This document shows, piece by piece, positions 1 to 6,265 of a DNA stretch of 9,318 bases. Below the pieces are notes generated by a model. It worked only from the letters and a program-made list of their open reading frames with translations. It ran no database searches and was not told where the DNA came from. Both the position numbers and the translations under genes were made by a program. The DNA is from Alphaproteobacteria bacterium (lineage in GTDB: Bacteria > Pseudomonadota > Alphaproteobacteria > UBA11222). The DNA is taken from the NCBI GenBank assembly GCA_003454415.1, contig DMKG01000110.1, positions 3,292 through 12,609 of the forward strand. The letters run 5' to 3'. Within the stretch, counting starts at the first letter, position 1, and each line of letters begins with the position of its first letter.

Positions 1-443
1 CGCATGGCGAATTCAGCGCTGGCGTCCCGCCCCAGAACCAGAAATTGACAATTACGCATATCCTTCGGCGGCTCCTGCATATTTCGCGGGGAAAAGCACA
101 AGGCAAGAACCGTCAAATAGGTCAACGCCTGACCACGCCCCGTCACCGGGTCCATGGGCAGCAGGATTTGTCCCATGGCGGGCTTTCCGGTTGCAGCAAC
201 AGCCACCACCATCTGACGGATTTCTTTCGCGCCCCCTTCCTCAAGGGCCTGCGCCAGCCGCGCCGCCTCGGGATTGGATGCAAGCAGGCCACAATTCGCA
301 TCCAGCAACAGCGCGGGCCCGGGGAACGCCGCCACAGCCGCCCGGGCGTTCATCCAACCGGCTTGGTTGTTTACCTGCGCACTGTCCGTTTCGTGCTGAC
401 GGCGCCAGAAGGCCGCCGACAGGATGGAAGGCTGAACTGTCAT
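1..443 (-). CDS. Partial sensor/signalling protein, PAS-like N-terminus (runs off left edge)
   Basis: Reading the minus strand from the ATG at 443 gives an open frame with no stop for 147 codons to the window edge, so only the N-terminus is present. An in-frame TAA two codons upstream limits the start; no good Shine-Dalgarno is seen, and a second ATG (Met31) is possible. After about 30 polar residues comes a segment beginning FPGPALLLDANCGLLASNPEA (first part, residues 36-55), the usual opening of a PAS fold in which the protein comments on a past state and then an Asn/Glu/Ala helix. Around residues 137-147 the run FLVLGRDASAEFAMR resembles the last PAS strand and the linker that leads into a second PAS or output domain. 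Related alphaproteobacterial proteins often continue into PAS plus GGDEF or histidine-kinase modules, but the output domain is outside the window. There are no membrane helices in the visible part. It is divergent from the HAD gene. Confident that it is a real gene; the PAS assignment is moderate. Confidence 0.6.
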   Translation of the reverse strand, partial: MTVQPSILSAAFWRRQHETDSAQVNNQAGWMNARAAVAAFPGPALLLDANCGLLASNPEAARLAQALEEGGAKEIRQMVVAVAATGKPAMGQILLPMDPVTGRGQALTYLTVLALCFSPRNMQEPPKDMRNCQFLVLGRDASAEFAM

Positions 444-446
444 ACA

Positions 447-464
447 GGGTTAACGCTTTCAAAA
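447..464 (-). promoter_or_regulatory. GGGTTAACGC motif copy 1, degenerate CtrA-like box
   Basis: The plus strand reads GGGTTAACGC at 447-456. On the minus strand this is TTTT-N7-TTAACCC, which resembles the alphaproteobacterial CtrA recognition pattern TTAA-N7-TTAA with one good half. It lies directly in front of the minus-strand start at 443. The regulator assignment is inference; what is seen is the motif and its repetition exactly 120 bp further on. Confidence 0.25.
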
Positions 465-566
465 GATGCGAGGAAATACGTCAGAATCACATAGGTGCTG
501 CTTACGCATACCCACATGCTGCAGGCAGTACGAAAGCAGGCGCCCGGAAGACAGTCTCCCATACGC

Positions 567-584
567 GGGTTAACGCCTGATTAC
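567..584 (-). promoter_or_regulatory. GGGTTAACGC motif copy 2, degenerate CtrA-like box
   Basis: This is a second identical decamer GGGTTAACGC at 567-576. On the minus strand it reads GTAA-N7-TTAACCC, three of four matches in the weak half and all four in the strong half of the TTAA-N7-TTAA pattern. It lies in the divergent intergenic region, so it could serve either the minus-strand signalling gene or the plus-strand HAD gene. Both copies are preceded by CATAC or CCATACGC, so the similarity extends a little beyond the decamer. Confidence 0.25.
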
Positions 585-676
585 ACAGTCCAATCAGGGC
601 TGTAAGCTGAACCGAGTCTGACGGGGCGGTCATGCTGGCTCTTGACAGCGGGGGAGGCTGGCGCAATGGTTCTGCA

Positions 677-1384
677 ATGCAAAAACAGACGCCACTACCG
701 GACATTGCGCGCCTCCATGCGGCGGAGGGATGGTTGTTCGATCTGGATAATACGCTCTATCCCGCCCATTGCGATCTGTTCGCCCAGATAGACCAGCGCA
801 TGGGGACGTTCATTTCCGGCTTTCTCGGGGTCGATTCCGCGCGGGCCCGTGAGGTTCAGAAAGCTTACTGGGCCAGCCATGGCACGACCTTGAATGGCCT
901 GATGTCCGAACACGGGATGGCCCCTGAGCCTTTTCTCGAATTCGTTCATGATATTGACCTCGGCGTCTTGAAACCTGATCCCGTACTGGATAACGCCATC
1001 GCACGGCTGACGGGCGTCAAGATCATTTTCACCAATGGCACGGTGCGCCATGCCGAAAATGTGTTGCGGCAGTTGAATCTGCGCCATCATTTTGAGGCCA
1101 TCATCGATATCGCGGCGACGGGTTATGTGCCCAAACCGCTGGAGGGCGCCTATACCCACGCTGTTGCCGCAGCAGGGTTAAACCCGCAACATATGGTGAT
1201 GATCGACGACAGCGTTAAGAACTTACAGCCTGCGCATGCATTGGGAATGACCACGATCTGGGCGATGGGTAAATCCGAATGGAGCGGGCCTGAGCCGCAG
1301 CAGGAGGATACGCCGTTCATCCATCATGCAACCGGAGATCTGGCGGCGTTTCTGACGGGACTATCGCCTGCGACAGGGACATGA
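677..1384 (+). CDS. HAD-family hydrolase, pyrimidine 5'-nucleotidase type
   Basis: The 235-residue protein is probably a cytosolic Mg-dependent phosphatase acting on pyrimidine nucleoside monophosphates or similar small phosphates. The HAD motifs are all present: motif I FDLDNTLYP with nucleophile Asp22 and Asp24, motif II FTNGT (Thr119/Asn120), motif III Lys153 in VPKPLEG, and motif IV MVMIDDS with Asp177/Asp178. The helical cap between motifs I and II (about residues 30-105) is of the C1 type seen in the COG1011 pyrimidine 5'-nucleotidases, whose DLDNTLYP signature this matches closely. The start is uncertain: an in-frame ATG at 632 adds 15 residues that do not look like the family, and ATG 677 has GGAGG only some 20 bases upstream. 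I prefer 677 because homologues start a few residues before the DxD motif. The stop overlaps the next start (ATGA), so the two genes are translationally coupled. Exact substrate cannot be read from sequence. Confidence 0.88.
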   Translation: MQKQTPLPDIARLHAAEGWLFDLDNTLYPAHCDLFAQIDQRMGTFISGFLGVDSARAREVQKAYWASHGTTLNGLMSEHGMAPEPFLEFVHDIDLGVLKPDPVLDNAIARLTGVKIIFTNGTVRHAENVLRQLNLRHHFEAIIDIAATGYVPKPLEGAYTHAVAAAGLNPQHMVMIDDSVKNLQPAHALGMTTIWAMGKSEWSGPEPQQEDTPFIHHATGDLAAFLTGLSPATGT

Positions 1385-1827
1385 TGGCGCAGGATGATTT
1401 CTGGAAGCGCAAGCGCCTGTCGCAAATGACGGCGCAGGAATGGGAGGCGCTGTGTGATGGTTGCGCCAAATGCTGCCTGGTGAAGCTGGAGGATGAGGAC
1501 GATGGCAGGGTGCATTACACCAATGTCGCCTGCGCGCTTCTGGACGCCGGAATTTGCCGTTGCAGCGATTATGAAAACCGGCAAAAGCGGGTTTCTGACT
1601 GTGTGATCCTGACTCCGGAAAACATCCACCGGGTGAAGGAATGGATGCCCTCCACCTGTGCTTACCGGCTGCTGGCGGAAGGCAGGCCATTACCGCAATG
1701 GCACCATCTGGTCTGCGGCGACCGGGATGCGGTGCACCACACCGGCATTTCCGTCCAGGGCCGTTGCGTCAGTGAAACGGGGATCGCCATTGACGATCTG
1801 CCCGATTACATCGTCGGGTGGCCGTAA
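1381..1827 (+). CDS. YcgN-like cysteine-cluster protein (UPF0260/COG2983)
   Basis: This 148-residue soluble protein carries the CxxCxxCC cluster typical of the Zn/Fe-chelating cysteine-cluster family: Cys25, Cys28, Cys31 and Cys32 in LCDGCAKCC. Further cysteines at 51, 59, 61, 74, 93, 112 and 129 are spread over the chain, eleven in all, which supports a metal or Fe-S site. The length and landmarks (FWKRKRLSQMTAQEWEALCDGC near the start, spanning residues 7-28, and a C-terminal IDDLPDYIVGWP) fit YcgN proteins, whose biochemical role is not established. ATG at 1381 and ATG at 1384 are adjacent; the first overlaps the stop of the HAD gene in an ATGA arrangement, so coupled translation is likely. 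Family membership is certain to me; function remains unknown. Confidence 0.92.
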   Translation: MMAQDDFWKRKRLSQMTAQEWEALCDGCAKCCLVKLEDEDDGRVHYTNVACALLDAGICRCSDYENRQKRVSDCVILTPENIHRVKEWMPSTCAYRLLAEGRPLPQWHHLVCGDRDAVHHTGISVQGRCVSETGIAIDDLPDYIVGWP

Positions 1828-1895
1828 TGGAATTTTGCCTGTTAGGAACTTTGCGGATTTGATATTATCGCTGACAGGCTACAAGCTATTAACGG

Positions 1896-2501
1896 ATGCC
1901 GACCATGCGCAAAGGGTTTGGGCTGACGGTTCTTCTCATATCAGGCCTCGCCAGCGTCCATCTGCTCTTTCCTGAATGGACAAATGCGAAATGGCGCGAA
2001 ATTCTCGCCTTTTCCGGAAAGCAACTGGATGCGGAGCTGGCGACACTGGAGGAACTGACATCGGGGCGCCTGCCGCTCGGCGCCAGGCCGGAAAAGTCAG
2101 CAAAACTGACTGAAGCTCCCACATATTCGCCTCCCATTTCATCCTCTTCGCGCAACACCACGGAAAGTTCCGATAAAACGGAACGTCCTGCCGTGAACAA
2201 AAGCGCAAGTCCGGCTATCGTCCCTGCGCCCGCGCAAAAACCGATCCCCGCCTCCGTTCCACCAGCCGCCGCAAACAGCTCCCCCCAGCCGGAAGCAGCC
2301 GGAGAGCAGACGCCGGAAGCAAGCCTGGGGGCTATTCTGAAACATGAGAACCGTCCTGAACAAATGAAGGAAGAAACGTTCTGGACAGAAGAAAAGATTC
2401 AGGAGGCCATTAAAAACGGTCCTCCCAAACAGCGAAGCGCGCCCTGTATCGCTTTTTGCGATAAAAATGACCCGGTCATTGAAATCAACACCCCGGATTA
2501 G
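1896..2501 (+). CDS. Hypothetical membrane-anchored Pro/Ala-rich protein with CX3C tail
   Basis: I do not recognise this 201-residue protein. Residues 4-26 hold a short positive start (MRKG) and a hydrophobic stretch LTVLLISGLASVHLLF, which fits an uncleaved signal anchor or a signal peptide without a clear AxA site, so most of the chain probably lies in the periplasm. Residues about 66-150 are low-complexity and rich in Pro, Ala and Ser (PAPAQKPIPASVPPAA), as in a flexible wall- or envelope-spanning linker. The last 50 residues are more ordered: an acidic/basic helix-like part (EETFWTEEKIQEAIKNG) and two cysteines in PCIAFC (Cys184, Cys188) that could form a disulfide or bind metal. An in-frame TAA lies two codons before ATG 1896; ATG 1905 is equally possible and neither has a clear Shine-Dalgarno. 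A TATTAT hexamer at 1863-1868 could be a -10 element. It lies between housekeeping genes and the EPS locus, same strand. Confidence 0.65.
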   Translation: MPTMRKGFGLTVLLISGLASVHLLFPEWTNAKWREILAFSGKQLDAELATLEELTSGRLPLGARPEKSAKLTEAPTYSPPISSSSRNTTESSDKTERPAVNKSASPAIVPAPAQKPIPASVPPAAANSSPQPEAAGEQTPEASLGAILKHENRPEQMKEETFWTEEKIQEAIKNGPPKQRSAPCIAFCDKNDPVIEINTPD

Positions 2502-2659
2502 GTTTTTTTTCCTTTTTTGCCGAAGGATCAAGTATTCCGAGGACTTCCACAGAAAAGCGTCCATCTCTGGCGCGATAGCGGACAGAATTTAGATAAAGGA
2601 GCCCATTTTATAAGAATTTATTTACCTATACCTGTTTTGCTGGGGTGGTTGTTTGTAAC

Positions 2660-2676
2660 TAAAACTCAAATTAACC
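2660..2676 (+). promoter_or_regulatory. Candidate CtrA-like box TAAA-N7-TTAACC
   Basis: The bases TAAA-actcaaa-TTAACC (followed by AT, giving TTAACCAT at 2671-2678) match the known alphaproteobacterial CtrA pattern TTAA-N7-TTAA in seven of eight fixed positions. The site lies about 115 bp upstream of the first EPS gene. The match is seen; binding by CtrA is inference, and the surroundings are AT-rich so chance matches are easier here. Confidence 0.3.
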
Positions 2677-2776
2677 ATATCAAAGGAAAATGATAAGGAT
2701 TATTGTAGAAAAGCCGTTGTTTCCAAGCCTAGAGACATTTAACGGGTAAAGCGGTTAACGATCCAATTGATCAAAT

Positions 2777-2784
2777 GAGGGGAG
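2777..2784 (+). promoter_or_regulatory. Shine-Dalgarno deciding a TTG start
   Basis: GAGGGGAG is a strong anti-16S complement that ends 6 bases before TTG 2791. The alternative ATG at 2803 would be 18 bases away, too far. This supports TTG as the real start of the export lipoprotein. Confidence 0.7.
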
Positions 2785-2790
2785 AGCGCA

Positions 2791-3408
2791 TTGTTTAAGC
2801 ATATGATCGGACGTCCAGTCGCAATCGGACTCAGCTTGCTGTTAGCGGTTTTTGTGGCGGCCTGCTCAAACCTGCCGGAAGCCACTGGCAGTGTGGCGCC
2901 AACGGGTGAGAAGCCCGATTATATTATCGGCCCGCTCGACAGTTTTCAGATTTTCGTCTGGCGCAATCCTGAGTTGACGACTTCAGTCACCGTTCGGCCC
3001 GATGGCAAGGTGACTGTGCCTTTAATTGAAGATCTGCAGGCCGCGGGCAAAACCCCAACCCAATTGGCGCGTGAAATCGAAAAGCAGCTTGAACAATATG
3101 TTCAGAGCCCTGTGGTGTCTGTCATTATGGGCGGGTTTGTCGGCCCCTATGATCAGCAGGTCAGGGTGGTTGGCGAGGCCGCCAATCCCCAGGCGGTCCC
3201 TTATAAGGAACACATGACCGCGCTGGATCTGATGATCGCGGTTGGCGGATTGACGGAATTTGCTTCCGGGAACCGGGCGGTTCTGGTGCGCCAGGGAAAT
3301 AACTCTTTCCGTCTGCGCCTGGACGATCTGATCAAGGATGGCGATGTAAGCGCAAATGTCCCTGTCTTACCCGGCGACATACTGATTATTCCGCAAAGCT
3401 GGTTCTAG
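2791..3408 (+). CDS. XrtA/PEP-CTERM-type polysaccharide export lipoprotein (Wza-like, Poly_export/SLBB)
   Basis: The 205-residue protein is an outer-membrane polysaccharide export lipoprotein of the Wza/OPX type, expected to form or cap the export channel. It has a lipoprotein signal: basic start, hydrophobic core at residues 10-22 and lipobox FVAAC with the lipidated cysteine at 25. The Poly_export domain covers about residues 41-115, with the hallmark PDYIIGPLDSFQIFVWRNPEL opening (first residues 42-61) and TVRPDGKVTVPLI. An SLBB-like repeat follows (about 122-175; VRVVGEAANPQAVPY, then ALDLMIAVGGL). The chain ends in LPGDILIIPQSWF, like other short OPX proteins of PEP-CTERM loci. It lacks the long C-terminal part of E. 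coli Wza that makes the alpha-helical outer-membrane barrel, so the true outer-membrane pore may need a partner, perhaps the beta-barrel gene at 6266-7870. It is the first gene of the cluster, and TTG start use may lower its translation. Confidence 0.93.
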   Translation: MFKHMIGRPVAIGLSLLLAVFVAACSNLPEATGSVAPTGEKPDYIIGPLDSFQIFVWRNPELTTSVTVRPDGKVTVPLIEDLQAAGKTPTQLAREIEKQLEQYVQSPVVSVIMGGFVGPYDQQVRVVGEAANPQAVPYKEHMTALDLMIAVGGLTEFASGNRAVLVRQGNNSFRLRLDDLIKDGDVSANVPVLPGDILIIPQSWF

Positions 3409-3462
3409 CATCTTTTGCGGGATGAATGGGGTCTGCGAACCGCTGTGCCGCACGAGTTAAAG

Positions 3463-3485
3463 CGTAACCGGCCCGAACGGTTACG
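3463..3485 (+). repeat. Perfect 8-bp inverted repeat (hairpin) inside the EPS operon
   Basis: CGTAACCG (3463-3470) and CGGTTACG (3478-3485) are exact reverse complements separated by 7 bases (gcccgaa). They lie in the 102-bp gap between the export lipoprotein and the chain-length gene, ending 25 bases before the Wzz start. No U-tract follows, so it is not a standard terminator; an operator, an mRNA stabiliser or an attenuating structure are possible. Confidence 0.6.
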
Positions 3486-3510
3486 GTAGCATTTAGGGCT
3501 GTCAGGATTC

Positions 3511-5070
3511 ATGAACGAAATTCTAGCTGAAGCACTACGATATGCGAAAAACATGTGGCGCTACCGCTGGCTTGCGCTGGCGGCTGCATGGGTGCTGACC
3601 ATTGGCGGATGGCTCTTTGTCCTCACGCTTCCTGACAAATTCGCCTCGGAGGCGCGGGTTTATGTGGACACCGGCTCGCTGTTGGCGCCGCTTCTGAAAG
3701 GCATCGCCATAGCCAATGATCCGGAGCAGGAGATCCTGATCATGCAGCGCACCCTGCTGAGCAGGCCCAATCTGGAGCAGGTCATGCGCATGAACGATCT
3801 GGATCTGACGGCTACAAATCCCCGGCAGGTCGACAGATTGCTGGAAAGACTTGCGGATAACATCGAGATAACGGCCCAGACAAAAAACCTCTTCAACATC
3901 ACCTATAGCGACGCCAATCCCAAACTGGCGCAGGCGATCGTGCAGTCGGTTTTGACAATTTTCGTTGAAAACAATCTCGGCCAGTCGCGCAAGGATATGG
4001 AAACGGCGCGAGGCTTCATTGAGAAACAGATCGCGGATTACGAGCGCCAGCTACAGCAAGCGGAAAGGCGGCGCGCCGAATTCATGGCCAAGAACGGCCA
4101 GTATCTCTCCAAAGGCAGTTTTGCCGATAAACTTATCGAGGGCAAAGCACAGCTTCAGGCGACCCGATTAAAACTCCAGGACGCCGAGATCCGGCGTGAC
4201 GAACTGCTCCGGCAGTTAGCAACCATACCTCTAACGATCTCCTCTGCCGCCGCCGCGCCGGGAGGGAACAGCCTGGCTGCGCGTCTGGCCACTGCTGAAA
4301 ACAATCTCGACAATCTGAAGCTGCAATATACCGATAAACATCCAGACGTTGTCGCAACCCAGAAACTCATCGAAAAACTGAAGGATCAGCTTGAGAAGGA
4401 AGGCCCGGCGTCGCCGGGGACAGGCGTTTCCAACCCGCTTTATGAAAATGTGAAAATCAAGGTGGTTGAGGCGGAGACGGAAATCGCCAGCCTGCGGCGC
4501 AGTGTCGATGAGGCCGTGAAAGCTGATGAGGAGAACCGCGCATTAATGGATAAAGCGCCCCGCATCGAAGCCGAATTGACCGATCTTGACCGGGATTACA
4601 GCGTGCTTAAATCGAATTATGAGCAGCTTTTGGCCCGCCGGGAAGCGGCGCGCATATCGCAGGCCCAGGAAGCGACAAACAGCCAGGTGCAGTTCCGGGT
4701 TATCGATCCGCCGCGCTTGCCGATTATCCCTTCATCGCCCAACCGTCCCATGCTCTATGTCCTTTCTTTGGCTTTTGGGGTGGGCGCAGGCGGAGGACTG
4801 GCGTTTTTACTGGCGTCATTGAATAGCAGCTTCTCCTCCATCAATGACCTGAGCAACCGGATGAATCTTCCGGTGCTGGGACGTGTGTCCTTGATCCGGA
4901 CAGCTCTGGATGAGATGCAGAGACGTAAGGAGAACTGGCGGTTTGGTCTGGCCTCCGGAAGTCTGGTGGCTTCACTTGGCGTGGTATGGCTGATAGGGCC
5001 GCAACTGGTTGGCGTTATGGGAAAATTTGGCGCTGACGCCCTCTCCTTTATGTTTGGAGGGCCGGTATAA
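3511..5070 (+). CDS. XrtA-system polysaccharide chain-length determinant (Wzz/PCP family)
   Basis: The 519-residue inner-membrane polysaccharide co-polymerase should set EPS chain length together with the tyrosine kinase that follows. The Wzz fold is clear: a cytoplasmic N-terminal helix (NEILAEALRYAKNMWRYRW), membrane helix 1 at about residues 19-40, and a periplasmic part opening with PDKFASEARVYVDTGSLLAPLL. A long coiled-coil region runs over about residues 160-235 and 260-365, including the DKHPDVVATQKLIEKL motif of this family. The Pro-rich loop IDPPRLPIIPSSPNRP (about 397-412) is followed by membrane helix 2 at about 414-437. A cytoplasmic stretch with LPVLGRVSLI, the segment that usually precedes kinase contact, is then followed by a third hydrophobic helix at about 478-500, a trait of the XrtA-associated chain-length family. 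A short AGGA lies 3 bases before the start. No fused kinase domain is present; it is a separate gene. Confidence 0.95.
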   Translation: MNEILAEALRYAKNMWRYRWLALAAAWVLTIGGWLFVLTLPDKFASEARVYVDTGSLLAPLLKGIAIANDPEQEILIMQRTLLSRPNLEQVMRMNDLDLTATNPRQVDRLLERLADNIEITAQTKNLFNITYSDANPKLAQAIVQSVLTIFVENNLGQSRKDMETARGFIEKQIADYERQLQQAERRRAEFMAKNGQYLSKGSFADKLIEGKAQLQATRLKLQDAEIRRDELLRQLATIPLTISSAAAAPGGNSLAARLATAENNLDNLKLQYTDKHPDVVATQKLIEKLKDQLEKEGPASPGTGVSNPLYENVKIKVVEAETEIASLRRSVDEAVKADEENRALMDKAPRIEAELTDLDRDYSVLKSNYEQLLARREAARISQAQEATNSQVQFRVIDPPRLPIIPSSPNRPMLYVLSLAFGVGAGGGLAFLLASLNSSFSSINDLSNRMNLPVLGRVSLIRTALDEMQRRKENWRFGLASGSLVASLGVVWLIGPQLVGVMGKFGADALSFMFGGPV

Positions 5071-6056
5071 TGGCTGAAGACAACAAACGGCTTGATCTTG
5101 CGCAGCGCGTGGCGGCCAGGTTGCGTTCATCCAGCGGCCCCGCCGCGACGGAAGGGCTAATAACAAATACCCCACCGGCCGAAAGCTCCGCAATTCGCCC
5201 CCCTGCCGATGAGCGGAAACAAACCAAAAGCGCTGCGCCATGGCCCTCTGCCGCGCCCGCCCCTAAGCCCGCACGCCCCCCCATGCCCGCCGCAGATCCG
5301 AATGATCCAAAATATTTACATCTTGATCAGCGCAAGCTGTTCAGCGAAGGCTATGTTGTGGTGGATGGCGCGAGCAACCGCGTTGCTGAGGAGTTCCGGG
5401 CAATCAAACGTCCGCTCCTGCTGAATGCTTTTCCCCGGTCCGGAAAAACTGACCCCAAAAGCCATGTCATCATGATAACAAGCGCCCATCCGGGCGAGGG
5501 TAAGACCTTTACCGCTATCAATCTGAGCCTGAGTATTGCGACCGAGCCTGATCTGAATGTGCTGCTGATTGACACCGACAGCCACAACCAGGATATGGAA
5601 AAACGTCTTGGCATTGGCGACCGGGCTGGAATGCTTGATGTTCTTGCCGATCCCAGCCTGCAGATATCGGACGTCATTTTACGCACCAGCATTCCCAATT
5701 TATCGATCATTCCCTGCGGACATCGCCATGCGATGGAAACCGAACTGGTCGCTAGCCAGCGCATGGCGGAACTGGTGGAGGACATCGCAAAACGTTATTC
5801 TGACCGCGTCATCATATTTGACACGGTGCCCGCCCTGGCCAGTAGCGTCGCGGGCGTTCTGGCGTTGCATGCGGGACAGGTCGTTATCGTGGTGGAGGCC
5901 GGCATGACCCAGCAGGAGGCGGTGGAGGAAACCGTCGCCATTGTCAGCGGCTGCAAGTCCATAAGTCTGATGTTGAACAAAAGCGAAGAGTCAGACAGCG
6001 GCTATGGCTATTATGGTTATTATGGAAAAGATGAAAAACAGACAAAAGTTTATTGA
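5070..6056 (+). CDS. XrtA-associated tyrosine autokinase (BY-kinase, Wzc/CpsD-like)
   Basis: This 328-residue cytosolic kinase is expected to autophosphorylate a C-terminal tyrosine cluster and so control the Wzz protein encoded just upstream. The start overlaps the Wzz stop by one base (TAATG), which indicates coupling. Residues 1-80 include an Ala/Pro-rich disordered tether; then comes the family segment VAEEFRAIKRPLLLNA (about 105-120). The Walker A is SAHPGEGKTFTAINL (Lys145, Thr146), the Walker A' is VLLIDTD (Asp168, Asp170) and the Walker B is VIIFDTVPAL (Asp251). The tail GYGYYGYYGK (311-320) plus a final Tyr328 gives six tyrosines as phospho-acceptors. Two spots differ from the usual BY-kinases: after Walker A' the common D-x-R-x-P pattern is replaced by SHNQDMEKRLG, and the usual FDSPP is FDTVP. 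The catalytic Asp and Lys residues remain, so it is probably active, but this is inference. Confidence 0.93.
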   Translation: MAEDNKRLDLAQRVAARLRSSSGPAATEGLITNTPPAESSAIRPPADERKQTKSAAPWPSAAPAPKPARPPMPAADPNDPKYLHLDQRKLFSEGYVVVDGASNRVAEEFRAIKRPLLLNAFPRSGKTDPKSHVIMITSAHPGEGKTFTAINLSLSIATEPDLNVLLIDTDSHNQDMEKRLGIGDRAGMLDVLADPSLQISDVILRTSIPNLSIIPCGHRHAMETELVASQRMAELVEDIAKRYSDRVIIFDTVPALASSVAGVLALHAGQVVIVVEAGMTQQEAVEETVAIVSGCKSISLMLNKSEESDSGYGYYGYYGKDEKQTKVY

Positions 6057-6265
6057 CAGCAAATCTCTTGCTTTTCATGGTAAAGCGCTTCAGTAATCGT
6101 TAAGATTTCAGAAACTGGTCTTTGCGAATCAGCCGCAGGCGGGTGGGGGTTAGGCGTGGGTGATACATGTTGAGGTCTGTAAAGGGGATGCTGACCTCAT
6201 TTGGTTGCCGGACCCGTGGTTTCAGACTCCTCCAACCTCAGTGCGTGAACAGCAACAGCATCCCT

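Larger units (their letters stand above)
2502..2790 (+). promoter_or_regulatory. AT-rich intergenic region upstream of the EPS gene cluster
   Basis: This 289-bp stretch has no credible gene. It starts with a T8-CC-T6 tract at 2503-2518 without a convincing GC-rich hairpin in front of it, so a standard intrinsic terminator is not supported. The middle is notably AT-rich compared with the flanking genes, as expected for a promoter. I could not settle on one sigma-70 promoter: TTGCTG (2637-2642), 17 bp, TAAAAC is one weak candidate. Two TTAACG copies at 2739-2744 and 2755-2760 lie 16 bp apart. A TTAACC half site is at 2671-2676. No clear sigma-54 element (GG-N10-GC) was found. It most likely holds the promoter of the EPS operon. 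Confidence 0.55.

Noticed and set aside
241..462. Minus-strand 73-codon ORF from 462
   Set aside because: A different minus-strand frame from 443 is open to the edge and gives a domain-like sequence; the 73-codon frame is Gly/Arg/Ala-rich noise.
45..580. Plus-strand ORFs of 149 and 129 codons over the left end
   Set aside because: They are antisense to the open minus-strand PAS-like frame, are rich in Arg/Pro/His/Gln as shadow frames are, and show no domain.
502..705. Minus-strand 67-codon ORF in the divergent intergenic region
   Set aside because: It overlaps the start of the HAD gene, has no recognisable features and lies over the repeated regulatory-looking motifs.
1175..1188. GGGTTAAACCC inverted repeat
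   Set aside because: It lies inside the HAD coding frame and is short; most likely chance.
1838..1879. GCCTGT...ACAGGC inverted repeat between the YcgN-like gene and the hypothetical gene
   Set aside because: The loop is about 30 bases with weak internal pairing, and no T tract follows.
2503..2518. T8-CC-T6 tract as an intrinsic terminator
   Set aside because: Only 4-bp CCGG/CCGG pairing is available upstream, with a long loop; no convincing GC-rich stem.
2502..2790. Sigma-54 promoter for the EPS operon, as known for some PEP-CTERM loci with PrsK/PrsR
   Set aside because: No GG-N10-GC element resembling TGGCAC-N5-TTGC was found in the gap.
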